From: Bacteroidota bacterium
GTDB taxonomy: Bacteria; Bacteroidota; Bacteroidia; Bacteroidales; P3
Assembly (NCBI GenBank): GCA_023415495.1
Contig: JAEZKK010000006.1
Coordinates: forward strand, 62,001-126,000
DNA length: 64,000 nucleotides
Reading direction: 5' to 3'
Below the pieces are notes generated by a model. The model did not search any database and was not told the origin of the DNA. It was given only the letters and a program-made list of their open reading frames with translations. Within the stretch, counting starts at the first letter, position 1; each line of letters begins with the position of its first letter. The translations under genes and the position numbers were made by a program. Positions 25,061 through 33,602 of the stretch are shown here, one piece after another.

Positions 25061-26445
25061 ATGAAAAAAATGTATTATTTATTGCATTAGTAATATTTGC
25101 AATTCACACTAATGCACAGTTTACTGTTAGCAGATCCGGGTCTATTGATATTCCAAATCAAATTGGATTAGAGAAGGGAACACAGAAGATCATAAATGTT
25201 GATAGCACTTATGATATCGTTTTATCAAGAATTTTAGATGGAGGGTCAAGATTTTATATGTTAATGGATGATAATTTAGCGTCGAATATAATATCTTCAG
25301 ATGATTTACATCCAGATATGATTATAAGAGATTTTGATATATATGGAGATATGATTTTCTTTTGCGGGTCAATAGGAAATCAAGGATTTATTGCACGTGC
25401 ATTGTTAAGTATCTTTACTAACCCTAATGCTCAGTTTTTTATGAGTGAAATAAATACTTTAGTTTCCGTTGATAAGCTGAAAGTATATCCAATGAATGAC
25501 CCAATTTATCCAGATGGGTTACAAATTGCTGCGATAGGTACTCGAATTGCAGGAGTTCCACTTCAAGCGCATGCTGATGTTTATGTAAATTATATAGTTA
25601 ATGATAGACATATAAATGGAACAGAAACATATGATATGTTTGAACGGATGTTAACAACAGTGGAAGAGTCTTTTGAAGATGTTATAGTTACAGAGGATTA
25701 TGTTGTTGTTTTAGGAAAAACATATAATTTTTTTGGGTTTTTAACTCTCAGAATCCACGACAAATATAATCCTTTTATTTACTCTAACTACACTTTTAGG
25801 TATTATGATTACAATATTAATGAAGATATGATAATCAATGATCTAAATCTTCTAAATCTTGATAATAACAGCTTTATTGTAGGAGCTTTTGCTCATAGCA
25901 TTCAGGGTTTTCCTGGTATTTATTCAGGGATAATAATTTCTCACATAAATATTGAGTATTTACAACCAATATACGATACCCCCATTATTACAGGGGTTAA
26001 TAAGCAAATACATTTTCTGAAAAATCTTTATTATAATAATGATTTAAATAGAGTGTATGCTTTAGCGACTAATAATGATGATAATTTTATTTTTACATTC
26101 AATAATAATTATAATAGTTATCCGTACATTGAAAATTTTCTTCAAATTGCAAAAAACCAGTACGATTCAGAAGTATATTTCAGTGATATCACAAGACATA
26201 ATTTTAACGTATTAAAACTCGCCGGTATGGACTATAAAAATTGTCTTCATTTGTTTGAGAAAGTTATATCCAATCAAGAATATTCTCCTTGTCATGAAAA
26301 TGATACGGATTTAGTAGATATAATTGGAGGCATATATGATAGTTTTAGTCCAGTAACAATAAGCAATAGTTATGATTCCCCTTCAAGTTCTCACATTAGA
26401 GGGAATATTTATAGTGGAACCTTTAATGAAACATGTATAGAATAA
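25061..26445 (+). CDS. Secreted hypothetical protein with a frameshift in the signal peptide
   Basis: The ATG at 25061 is followed by a 7-A run (25064-25070) and reading stops after nine codons. The +1-shifted frame stays open from there to 26445. With one extra A the N terminus would be a typical signal peptide beginning MKKNVLFIALVIF and ending at an Ala-Gln cleavage site. The downstream open part that has its own ATG runs 25258-26445 (395 residues). No family recognised, and no T9SS sorting domain at the C terminus. It sits ahead of three T9SS cargo genes. It may be a sequencing error, a slippage-controlled gene, or a recent pseudogene. Confidence 0.7.
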
Positions 26446-26463
26446 ATTTAAAACAAAAATAAT

Positions 26464-27393
26464 ATGAAAAAGATAGTATTAATTATAGTTCTTAGTTTAT
26501 TTGCGATAAAAGCAAAATCACAGGACACTAATATAGTTTATAATCCTTTGGATACAAATTGTTGTAACGGTTGGAATGGGACACTGTCTTATAGCAAACC
26601 TTGTTATTCAAATGATCTACAATTGCAGTTAATCAATTCATCTTTATGGCATACTTGTAAATTGAGACAGATAGCAAATATAGATTTAAAATATGCACAA
26701 CCATATTATATGGATTCAATTGTTAAGGTGATAGGCGTTAGGGCTAATCTCCTAGGGTATAACTACTATCGAGAAGGTTATTATTTTAAGCTTATGGATA
26801 TGTCGTTTAATACATTGGATTCGGTTAAATACAAAAGTACAGTAATTGGTATAGGTTATGATAATTATAGTAACTTTTATTTTACAGATACTACAAGCAT
26901 ACAGAACTTTTATATTACAATAGATTTTGATGAAAATGATCCAATTGATGCATTCAATTTTCAATTTACTTATAATGGATTTGATGCAAATAATTATGTT
27001 ATTGCTTGTAATACAGGATATGAACCTTGGCTGATTATAGATGGTGTTCATATGGCTTTTTCCGAACATGATTGTTATAAGTATTATAAAAATACATATT
27101 TAGCATTTTTCCCAATACTTTATATAGAAAGAAATAGCAGTTTAGATAATGGATTAGATTTAGATAAGTACACTAATATATTCCCAAATCCAGCGAAGGA
27201 TAATATCAATATTACTTGTTCATTTATAATTGAAGAAGTAGAGATATTGGATATAATGGGAAGGAAAGTAATTGAAGAAGAGGTAAAGGATTATTCCAAA
27301 ACAATAAACACTCAGAATTTTAGCAAAGGCATATACATAGCCAAAATCAAAACCCAACAAGGAACAACAACAAAGAAGTTCACCATTGAATAG
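26464..27393 (+). CDS. T9SS type A cargo protein, paralogue 1
   Basis: 309-residue secreted protein. Signal peptide at about 1-19 (MKKIVLIIVLSLFAIKAKS). The central region has no recognised domain. The C-terminal T9SS sorting domain starts near NIFPNPAKDNINI and ends TTKKFTIE; it directs export through the type IX system, where it is normally cleaved during surface attachment. It belongs to a tandem set with the next two genes; the 3' third is nearly identical in nucleotide sequence to paralogue 2 while the centre diverges. Confidence 0.9.
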   Translation: MKKIVLIIVLSLFAIKAKSQDTNIVYNPLDTNCCNGWNGTLSYSKPCYSNDLQLQLINSSLWHTCKLRQIANIDLKYAQPYYMDSIVKVIGVRANLLGYNYYREGYYFKLMDMSFNTLDSVKYKSTVIGIGYDNYSNFYFTDTTSIQNFYITIDFDENDPIDAFNFQFTYNGFDANNYVIACNTGYEPWLIIDGVHMAFSEHDCYKYYKNTYLAFFPILYIERNSSLDNGLDLDKYTNIFPNPAKDNINITCSFIIEEVEILDIMGRKVIEEEVKDYSKTINTQNFSKGIYIAKIKTQQGTTTKKFTIE

Positions 27394-27430
27394 GGCTGAG
27401 GTGATTAATTGTGAAGAATAACTATTAAAA
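27137..27430 (+). repeat. Copied sorting-domain cassette, copy 1
   Basis: The DNA coding for the sorting domain plus about 40 bp past the stop is almost identical to 28085-28378, and the coding part again matches 29171-29384. The upstream halves of the same genes are clearly more diverged, as expected for gene conversion or recent duplication of the 3' cassette. Confidence 0.8.
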
Positions 27431-27441
27431 CCAAAAATAAA

Positions 27442-28341
27442 ATGAAAAAGATAGTATTAATTATAGCCCTTAGTTTATTTGCAATAAAAGCAAATTCACA
27501 AGACACTAATATAGTTTATAATCCTTTAGACACAAATTGTTGTACTTATTGGAGCGCAACAGTAGGTACTGGAGGTTGCAGGCCTTATATTAGTAATTTA
27601 TGGAACACTTGTATGTTAAAGCAGCAAATGGAAAATATTTATTTTGCTCAACCATATTATATGGATTCAGTTGTAAAAGTTGTTGGAGTTAGAGCGTATA
27701 TTACAAGTGCAAATAATTATCGACCTGGTTATTATATGAAATTAATGGATGTGTCTTTCAATGTATTAGATTCTTTAGATTATTTATATGGAAATTCATC
27801 ATTTCATCATTCGTTTAAAGATTTTTATTTTAAAGATACAACGAGCATTCAGTCTTTTTATTTAACTGCTACTTTCCCATATAATGATATCCAAGATATA
27901 ATTTTTTTTAATTTTTCTCTTTCTTCGATTGATTCTAATAATTACATTTATGGATGTAATACAGGTCATGAGCCTTGGATAATAGACGAAGGGATGCCGA
28001 GAGCATTTTCGGAAGATAGTTGTTTTAAGCATTATAAGAACACACACCTTTATTTCTTTCCAATACTCTTGGTTAAGAAAACAAGCAGTTTGGATAATGG
28101 ATTGGATTTAGATAAGTACACAAATATATTTCCAAATCCAGCGAAGGATAATATCAATATTACTTGTTCATTTATAATTGAAGAAGTAGAGATATTGGAT
28201 ATAATGGGAAGGAAAGTAATTGAAGAAGAAGTAAAGGATTATTCAAAAACAATAAACACTCAGAACTTTATCAAAGGCATATACATAGCCAAAATCAAAA
28301 CCCAACAAGGAACAACAACAAAGAAGTTCACCATTGAATAG
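27442..28341 (+). CDS. T9SS type A cargo protein, paralogue 2
   Basis: 299-residue secreted protein, same plan as paralogue 1: signal peptide, a conserved start (TNIVYNPLDTNCC), a diverged centre with shared blocks such as FAQPYYMDSVVKV, and the C-terminal sorting domain with IFPNPAKDNINI. Ligand or substrate unknown. Starts 48 bp after the previous gene; the intergenic sequence after its stop is also copied from the previous gene. Confidence 0.9.
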   Translation: MKKIVLIIALSLFAIKANSQDTNIVYNPLDTNCCTYWSATVGTGGCRPYISNLWNTCMLKQQMENIYFAQPYYMDSVVKVVGVRAYITSANNYRPGYYMKLMDVSFNVLDSLDYLYGNSSFHHSFKDFYFKDTTSIQSFYLTATFPYNDIQDIIFFNFSLSSIDSNNYIYGCNTGHEPWIIDEGMPRAFSEDSCFKHYKNTHLYFFPILLVKKTSSLDNGLDLDKYTNIFPNPAKDNINITCSFIIEEVEILDIMGRKVIEEEVKDYSKTINTQNFIKGIYIAKIKTQQGTTTKKFTIE

Positions 28342-28378
28342 GGCTGAGGTGATTAATTGTGAAGAATAACCATTAAAA
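28085..28378 (+). repeat. Copied sorting-domain cassette, copy 2
   Basis: Second copy of the cassette described at 27137-27430. Only a few scattered base differences are visible, including a TAGC/TATC change that alters one residue (Ser/Ile) near the end. Confidence 0.8.
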
Positions 28379-28388
28379 TATAAGGAAA

Positions 28389-29384
28389 TTGAAAAAGATA
28401 GTATTAATAATATTATTAGCAATTCTAAGTTTGAGTCTTAAATCACAGACTTATGACACCTTGGTTTATATCCCGGCAGAAATAGAAGCCTGCCCTTCAA
28501 CATTTAATACGGATGCAGATTCAATTCTGTTTTATTCAACATTTACATATTACGGTCTAAGAAGGCAATATTGTCCTAATAATGATTATGATCCCTTTTA
28601 TTCCGGCTATTTAGTAGGTACTAACTCATATTTTCCAGAAATGTTTGCACAACCATACTTTATGGATTCAACAGTTAGAGTTGTAGGAGCGGCAGTCCAA
28701 TTTGCAGGAGCAAAACAATATATGACAATACCTCATTTAAACTTATATCTTCAAGATACAGGATTTTCAACAATTCTTGCTTCAACACTATTCATGACAA
28801 CAACCGATTCGACAGTTAGTCCTGATTTATGGTCAAGATTTAAAATTGGTCATTTTTATTTTGATACTCCAGTAGATATAAAGAATTTTGTATTGGCAGC
28901 CGAATGTCCTTTATTCCAAACAGGGAATATAGTTTCACGGTTTAATCATACTCTTAGTGCATTTGACACTTCTTCATGCTTGGGTAAGGATGTTCAGTGT
29001 TATACAGGGCATTCACCATATTTCAAGAAGAATGGGGTTTGGACAAAGTTTGAGGATGATTATGTATATGAAATATTCAGCAAGATGCATATTTATATAT
29101 TTCCAATTCTTACATTCAAAAGGAATAGTAGTATAGATGAAATAACCAAAAGAGAAATACAAGTAAATGTATTCCCAAATCCAGCGAAGGATAATATCAA
29201 TATTACTTGTTCATTTATAATTGAAGAAGTAGAGATATTGGATATAATGGGAAGGAAGGTAAAGGAAGTAGAGGTAAAGGATTATTCAAAAACAATAAAC
29301 ACTCAGAATTTTAGCAAAGGCATATATATAGCCAAAATCAAAACCCAACAAGGAATAGCAACAAAGAAGTTCAGTGTTGAGTAA
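28389..29384 (+). CDS. T9SS type A cargo protein, paralogue 3
   Basis: 331-residue secreted protein. The start is TTG at 28389, which gives the expected signal peptide KKIVLIILLAILSLSLKS; no ATG is available nearby. The centre is more diverged than in paralogues 1 and 2 but keeps FAQPYFMDSTVRVVG. The C-terminal sorting domain (VFPNPAKDNINI to KKFSVE) is again nearly identical in DNA. Function unknown. Confidence 0.88.
   Translation: MKKIVLIILLAILSLSLKSQTYDTLVYIPAEIEACPSTFNTDADSILFYSTFTYYGLRRQYCPNNDYDPFYSGYLVGTNSYFPEMFAQPYFMDSTVRVVGAAVQFAGAKQYMTIPHLNLYLQDTGFSTILASTLFMTTTDSTVSPDLWSRFKIGHFYFDTPVDIKNFVLAAECPLFQTGNIVSRFNHTLSAFDTSSCLGKDVQCYTGHSPYFKKNGVWTKFEDDYVYEIFSKMHIYIFPILTFKRNSSIDEITKREIQVNVFPNPAKDNINITCSFIIEEVEILDIMGRKVKEVEVKDYSKTINTQNFSKGIYIAKIKTQQGIATKKFSVE
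29171..29384 (+). repeat. Copied sorting-domain cassette, copy 3
   Basis: Third copy of the sorting-domain DNA, with somewhat more changes than between copies 1 and 2 and a partly similar stretch beyond the stop codon. Confidence 0.75.
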
Positions 29385-29452
29385 GACTTAGGTGATTGAT
29401 TGTGTATTGATTTTCTAATATTTAAATAGGGATAATATATAGTAAATAACTA

Positions 29453-30154
29453 ATGGATGTTTTGAATGAGAAGAAGGATATAGGTAGAGTTTTTGATTCT
29501 ATTTCTTTGAGGTATGATTTCCTTAATCACTTGCTTTCTTTAAGTATGGATAAGGCTTGGAGAAGGGCTTGCGTTGGGCTTTTGCCTAAGGAGAATGAAG
29601 TAGTTTTGGATTTAGCTACTGGTACTGGAGATTTGGCTATTGAGGTGATTGCTCGCAATAGGGCAGATAGGGTTGTTGGGGTGGATATTTCTTTGGGTAT
29701 GCTTGCTTTGGCTAAAGAAAAAATTGAGAGATTAGGACTTCAAGATAGGATTGAACTAAAAGAGGGAAGGGCTGATGGGCTTGAATTATATGATGATTCT
29801 TTCGATGCTGTAACTATTGGGTTTGGGGTTAGGAACTTTATTGAGTTGGATAAGTCTTTAATGGAGATTCAAAGGGTAATGAAACCTAAAGGGAGATTGG
29901 TTGTTTTGGAATTTTCTAAGATTGAAAATAGATTTATTAAATTCGTATTCAATATCTATTTCAAAACTCTTCTGCCGTTGATAGGTAATAAGATTTCCAA
30001 GCATGGTTATGCCTATAATTATTTAATTGAATCGATAGATAGTTTTCTTAGCTTTAGGGGGTTTGAGGATAAATTAAAGAGTCTTGGGTTTAAGGATGTC
30101 TCTTCAAAATCCAAGACTCTTGGTATGGTTAGGATATTTACTTGTAGCAAATAG
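29453..30154 (+). CDS. ubiE: Demethylmenaquinone methyltransferase
   Basis: UbiE/MenG, SAM-dependent methyltransferase making menaquinone from demethylmenaquinone. 233 residues, normal length. It starts with FDSISLRYDFLNHLLS, has the SAM-binding loop DLATGTGDLA (about 53-62) and the family motif VTIGFGVRNF. C terminus GMVRIFTCSK is typical. Convergent with the following lipoprotein gene, 3 bp apart. Implies a menaquinone-dependent membrane redox chain. Confidence 0.95.
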   Translation: MDVLNEKKDIGRVFDSISLRYDFLNHLLSLSMDKAWRRACVGLLPKENEVVLDLATGTGDLAIEVIARNRADRVVGVDISLGMLALAKEKIERLGLQDRIELKEGRADGLELYDDSFDAVTIGFGVRNFIELDKSLMEIQRVMKPKGRLVVLEFSKIENRFIKFVFNIYFKTLLPLIGNKISKHGYAYNYLIESIDSFLSFRGFEDKLKSLGFKDVSSKSKTLGMVRIFTCSK

Positions 30155-30157
30155 AAG

Positions 30158-31105
30158 TTATGGAAGGGAGATAACTATATTTACTCCTCCTTGAGTGAAA
30201 TTAGCATTATTCTCACAGCTGCTTTGGTTCGATGGTCCAAAATTGATAATACTCTTACGTTTTTGAGTATTTGTGATTTGGTAGTCAAGGATTAAATCTC
30301 CTGATTTTATCCAAGGGCAATCTCTATTGTATGCATAATAAGGAAGACCCTCTTCGCTGGAATTAGGATTTCTTGCAAACCATGTCCATGTGTTTTTACT
30401 GTCGCTGGCAGTCCCACTCCCAATAATAATATTCCTTGTCTTATCGTCCAAATAATCCAAAGTTTCTAATCCTTGCGTGTAATACGATGTGCGACTAACA
30501 GAATTATAGGTAATAGAACCAAGTGTGGTGTATATGGTTGCAGTATCTATAGTAGAATGGATTGTCATTAGTTTGTCATTATCCCAAGATGTTTTCCCTT
30601 TGTTCTGAAACTTAATATTCATATTGGATGCTGCCTCAGCAATAAAATACTTTTTCTCGCTGCCCTCGTAATAAGGAGTTTTGGTTGCGATATAATAATT
30701 ATTTAGTTCAATATCAATATTTGAAAGAGAATCCTTCCAATAGGAAGATATCTCTGCTCTTATGCTCCCTTTACGAAAACGATTTTGGAAATAAGATAGA
30801 GTATCTCCTCCAAAATCAACAGTGATTACCATTGGGTAAGTGGTAGTTTGGTTTGGGTCTAATTTTTCTTTAGTTATTATTGCGGAGCTTTGCAATAGCT
30901 CTTGTTCATCAATAGCTAATTGTATAATATGATATGCATCAACTATCAACATCTCACCTCTTGCAATCCCTTCCTCAATTTTAAATGAAGCAGAATTAGA
31001 ATAGGTTTTGTCTGGATTATCTATGGTATTATCTTCCTTACAGGAATTAAAAACAAAGAAAAGTCCTGCTAAAATTAGAGTTTGAATGATATTTATTTTT
31101 CTCAT
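30158..31105 (-). CDS. Hypothetical lipoprotein
   Basis: 315-residue predicted lipoprotein with no family recognised. I start it at 31105 (MRKINIIQTLILAG) rather than at the upstream ATG 31138, because a -7 box (31135-31143) overlaps the latter. The lipobox ends FVFNSC, so the mature N terminus is Cys-Lys-Glu-Asp. The mature part is Ser/Thr/Asn-rich and predicted beta-rich. Its substrate is unknown. Single-gene unit. Confidence 0.8.
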   Translation of the reverse strand: MRKINIIQTLILAGLFFVFNSCKEDNTIDNPDKTYSNSASFKIEEGIARGEMLIVDAYHIIQLAIDEQELLQSSAIITKEKLDPNQTTTYPMVITVDFGGDTLSYFQNRFRKGSIRAEISSYWKDSLSNIDIELNNYYIATKTPYYEGSEKKYFIAEAASNMNIKFQNKGKTSWDNDKLMTIHSTIDTATIYTTLGSITYNSVSRTSYYTQGLETLDYLDDKTRNIIIGSGTASDSKNTWTWFARNPNSSEEGLPYYAYNRDCPWIKSGDLILDYQITNTQKRKSIINFGPSNQSSCENNANFTQGGVNIVISLP

Positions 31106-31134
31106 AATTCTTTTATTTATTTGGGTTTCCAAGT

Positions 31135-31143
31135 GCAAAATTA
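31135..31143 (-). promoter_or_regulatory. -7 box of the lipoprotein gene
   Basis: Reads TAATTTTGC on the minus strand, matching TAnnTTTGC. It lies 30 bp upstream of the ATG at 31105 and decides that start. Confidence 0.55.
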
Positions 31144-31161
31144 ATCTTTTTCTTTAAATAA

Positions 31162-31194
31162 TTTGGCAGTTCCAATAAAAATACCGAAATTTGC
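31162..31194 (+). promoter_or_regulatory. Putative rpmB promoter
   Basis: TTTG at 31162-31165 and GAAATTTGC at 31186-31194 with a 20-bp spacer. The -7 element lacks the leading TA, so the match is partial. Confidence 0.45.
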
Positions 31195-31235
31195 ACTCCA
31201 TTTGCAAAGATAATAATATTTTAAATCATAATACG

Positions 31236-31475
31236 ATGGCTAAGGTTTGTGAAATTACTGGTAAGAGAGTAATAACAGGAAATAAGGTTTCCCATTCAAA
31301 TATTAAAACAAGAAGAAGATTTTATCCAAATCTACAAACTAAGAAGTTTTATATTCCTGAAGAGGATATGTGGGTAACATTAAAGGTGACTGCAGCTGGT
31401 ATGCGTAATATCAATAAAAATGGTATTATGGCTTGCTTGCAGAATTCTATTGATAAAGGAATTATTAGATTATAG
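31236..31475 (+). CDS. rpmB: 50S ribosomal protein L28
   Basis: 79-residue L28. The start at 31236 gives the family N terminus MAKVCEITGKRVITGNKVSH; an upstream in-frame ATG at 31191 would add 15 unrelated residues and overlaps the promoter. RRRFYPNLQTKKFYIPEE is the conserved core. Single-gene unit with its own terminator. Confidence 0.96.
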   Translation: MAKVCEITGKRVITGNKVSHSNIKTRRRFYPNLQTKKFYIPEEDMWVTLKVTAAGMRNINKNGIMACLQNSIDKGIIRL

Positions 31476-31499
31476 TTTAGAAATAAACTAAATCATTCT

Positions 31500-31542
31500 A
31501 AAAGCCTTCCTCGATGATTTAGAAATTGAGGACGGCTTTTTG
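31500..31542 (+). terminator. Terminator of rpmB
   Basis: AAAAGCCTTCCTC (31500-31512) pairs with GAGGACGGCTTTT (31528-31540) with one T-C mismatch, followed by T residues. Confidence 0.85.
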
Positions 31543-31560
31543 CATTAATATTAATCCAAT

Positions 31561-31986
31561 ATGCTTTATACATACGATTTTATTCAAAGAGTTCAATATG
31601 TTGACACCGACCAAATGGGTGTTATGCATAATAGTAATTACTTTCGTTTCTTTGAAATAGGTAGAAACGAATCGATGAGGAACTTAGGGGTAATGTATAA
31701 GGAAGTTGAGCAAAGAGGGATGATGATGCCTATGGTTGAGCAGAAATGTAAATATATACTTCCTGCTTATTATGATGACTTGATTATAATTAGAACAAGT
31801 ATTGATGAATTACCAAAGGCTAAGTTTATTTTCAATTATAAGTTAATTAGAATAGAGGAAAACAATAAGGAAACAGAGATAGCTTTTGGATATAATATTC
31901 TTGCTTTTATTGATAAAGACACAAGGAAACCAAGAAGATGTCCTGAGTGGATATTAGATATTTTAGAGAAAAAACTTGGTAATTAA
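31561..31986 (+). CDS. Acyl-CoA thioesterase, 4-hydroxybenzoyl-CoA thioesterase/YbgC-like
   Basis: 141-residue hotdog-fold protein. The active-site block VQYVDTDQMGVMHNSNYFRFFEIGR (residues about 11-35, written here in parts as YVDTDQMGVMHNSNY and FRFFEIGR) has the catalytic Asp of the YbgC/4HBT family. Likely hydrolyses an acyl-CoA; substrate unknown. It lies between rpmB and rpsU; the rpsU promoter is inside its last codons. Confidence 0.88.
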   Translation: MLYTYDFIQRVQYVDTDQMGVMHNSNYFRFFEIGRNESMRNLGVMYKEVEQRGMMMPMVEQKCKYILPAYYDDLIIIRTSIDELPKAKFIFNYKLIRIEENNKETEIAFGYNILAFIDKDTRKPRRCPEWILDILEKKLGN

Positions 31987-32006
31987 ATATTAAGTTGTAT
32001 CTTTGC
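31976..32006 (+). promoter_or_regulatory. Promoter of rpsU
   Basis: TTG at 31976-31978 and TATCTTTGC at 31998-32006 with a 19-bp spacer. It overlaps the end of the thioesterase gene. Confidence 0.75.
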
Positions 32007-32038
32007 AATCCTAAAAATAAATTATTAAATAACTTAAC

Positions 32039-32049
32039 AAGAAAGAGGT
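32039..32049 (+). promoter_or_regulatory. Interrupted Shine-Dalgarno upstream of rpsU
   Basis: AAGAAAGAGGT, 7 nt before the ATG, matches the extended anti-Shine-Dalgarno complement AAGAAAGGAGGT except for one missing G. In studied Bacteroidetes, rpsU keeps a Shine-Dalgarno while most genes lack one, because bS21 helps hide the anti-Shine-Dalgarno. Confidence 0.6.
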
Positions 32050-32056
32050 ATTAATT

Positions 32057-32254
32057 ATGATTATTGTTCCTATTAAAGAAGGCGAAAACATTGAGAGAGC
32101 TCTTAAGAAATTAAAGAGAAAATTCGAAAAAACAGGCGTAGTTAGAGAATTACGTTCAAGAAAACAATTTACTAAACCTTCCGTAGTAGCGAGAGAACGT
32201 AGATTAAAAGCTATATATGTTCAAAAGCTTCAACAAGAAGCTATGGACAATTAG
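32057..32254 (+). CDS. rpsU: 30S ribosomal protein S21
   Basis: 65-residue bS21, with the start MIIVPIKEGENIERALKKLK and a basic tail typical of Bacteroidetes. It binds near the 16S rRNA 3' end; in this phylum it contributes to sequestering the anti-Shine-Dalgarno. It has its own promoter, an unusual leader with a partial Shine-Dalgarno, and its own terminator. This layout suits autoregulation by bS21 availability (inference). Confidence 0.96.
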   Translation: MIIVPIKEGENIERALKKLKRKFEKTGVVRELRSRKQFTKPSVVARERRLKAIYVQKLQQEAMDN

Positions 32255-32281
32255 TCTTTACGTTTAAAAATCATAAAAATG

Positions 32282-32311
32282 AGGCTTGAGATTAATTTTC
32301 AAGCCTTTTTT
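32282..32311 (+). terminator. Terminator of rpsU
   Basis: AGGCTTGA (32282-32289) pairs with TCAAGCCT (32299-32306), followed by a T run. The next gene starts only 15 bp later. Confidence 0.88.
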
Positions 32312-32325
32312 CGTATATTTACATC

Positions 32326-33201
32326 ATGAAAATAGATGAATTCTTAGATTATTTAATTGCACAAAAAGGATTTTCTCCCCATAGTCTTAAAGCCTACTCT
32401 TCAGATTTAAAACAATTTGAAAAGTATTTAAGTGAGAGTTATGATATTTATAAGGACTCTGATATTAGTTATGAAATCATACGTTCTTTTTTGGTTTGGC
32501 TCAATCAAAATAATATTTCACATAGAACAATCAATAGGAAGATAGCATCCCTTAGGGCTTATTTTCATTTCTTAATCAAGATGAATTATATTGAGAATAA
32601 TCCTATGATAAAGATATCTTGCTTTAAGGTCAAGAACCGAACTCCTGTCTTTGTTCAAAGAGAGGAGATACTTAAGATAATCGAGAATCTAAACCAAGAC
32701 GATATCTTTTCTCTCAACGAAGCCCTTGTTTTTGAAATGCTTTATGCAACAGGTATAAGGCGTTCTGAACTTACCAACCTAAAGGAGGAAGATATTGATT
32801 TTGAAAAGAAAGAAGTTAGGGTTTTTGGTAAGCGTAGAAAGGAAAGGATTATTCCTTTACATGTTGATTTAATTGACAAGCTCAAAAGCTTTATTGAACA
32901 AAAAAACTCAATGAACATAAGAGCAGAGAAATTGTTTATAAGTAAAAAGGGGGAAGATATAAGAGCTGAAGAGGTTTATGAGATAGTTAAGAAAATCTTG
33001 GCATTTGCCCAGGTTGAGAAACGTTCCCCCCATGTTCTTAGACATTGTTTCGCAACTCATTTACTTGATGAAGGAGCAGATATAATGAATATAAAAGAAC
33101 TATTGGGGCACTCAAACCTTGATACAACACAAATTTATACGCATAACACAATAGAAAAGCTTAAAAAAGCGTATAAATTATCTCACCCAAGAAGTGAATA
33201 G
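32326..33201 (+). CDS. Tyrosine recombinase, XerC/XerD family
   Basis: 291-residue site-specific recombinase, full Xer length. N-terminal SAM-like domain (about 1-85) and catalytic domain with R145 (TGIRRSEL), H236 and R239 (HVLRHCFATH), H262 (ELLGHSNL) and nucleophile Y271 (IYTH). In this context it probably resolves chromosome dimers at dif rather than acting as a mobile-element integrase, because it sits in a housekeeping run ahead of hpf. Whether it is XerC or XerD cannot be decided here. It starts just after the rpsU terminator. Confidence 0.92.
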   Translation: MKIDEFLDYLIAQKGFSPHSLKAYSSDLKQFEKYLSESYDIYKDSDISYEIIRSFLVWLNQNNISHRTINRKIASLRAYFHFLIKMNYIENNPMIKISCFKVKNRTPVFVQREEILKIIENLNQDDIFSLNEALVFEMLYATGIRRSELTNLKEEDIDFEKKEVRVFGKRRKERIIPLHVDLIDKLKSFIEQKNSMNIRAEKLFISKKGEDIRAEEVYEIVKKILAFAQVEKRSPHVLRHCFATHLLDEGADIMNIKELLGHSNLDTTQIYTHNTIEKLKKAYKLSHPRSE

Positions 33202-33228
33202 AATGAATTTTAAACCAAACTAAATTAA

Positions 33229-33237
33229 AAAGGAGGT
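33229..33237 (+). promoter_or_regulatory. Perfect Shine-Dalgarno of hpf
   Basis: AAAGGAGGT, 3 nt before the ATG at 33241 (about 5 nt from the GGAGG core). It is the longest anti-Shine-Dalgarno match seen in the window. Confidence 0.85.
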
Positions 33238-33240
33238 TGT

Positions 33241-33537
33241 ATGAACATTAAAATTAATGCTGTAAAGTTTACTCCAGATGTGAAATTGGAAGACTTTATT
33301 AATGACAAAGTATCAAAACTTGGTAAATTATCACCAGAAAGTTTAGGCGCTGAGGTTAGCCTTAAGGTCGATAAACCGGAGTCGGAAAACAATAAAATAG
33401 TTGAAATTAAATTACTAATAAGAGGAAATGATCATTTTGCTTCAAAGAGAGCAGATAATTTTGAAAAAGGATTAATGGATTGTATAGATGCAATTAAGTC
33501 GCAAATAGATAGAGATAAGGGGAAGAAAAAGAATTAG
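33241..33537 (+). CDS. hpf: Ribosome hibernation-promoting factor, short form
   Basis: 98-residue HPF/YfiA protein that binds the 30S decoding region of idle ribosomes. Starts MNIKINAVKFTPDVKLEDFI and has the charged C-terminal helix KGLMDCIDAIKSQIDRDKGK. It lacks the C-terminal dimerisation domain of long HPF. It follows the Xer gene by 39 bp and carries an exceptionally strong Shine-Dalgarno. A terminator follows. Confidence 0.93.
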   Translation: MNIKINAVKFTPDVKLEDFINDKVSKLGKLSPESLGAEVSLKVDKPESENNKIVEIKLLIRGNDHFASKRADNFEKGLMDCIDAIKSQIDRDKGKKKN

Positions 33538-33570
33538 AACTGATAAATTAATTTTGATTTATTTATATTA

Positions 33571-33602
33571 GGGATGAAGTGAAAATGCTTCATCCCTTTT
33601 TT
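33571..33602 (+). terminator. Terminator of hpf
   Basis: GGGATGAAG (33571-33579) pairs exactly with CTTCATCCC (33588-33596) with an 8-nt loop and a six-T run that touches the stop codon of the opposing permease gene. Confidence 0.92.

Noticed and set aside
32314..32322. TATATTTAC as a -7 box for the Xer recombinase gene
   Set aside because: It would put the transcription start at or after the ATG, and the last two consensus bases do not fit.
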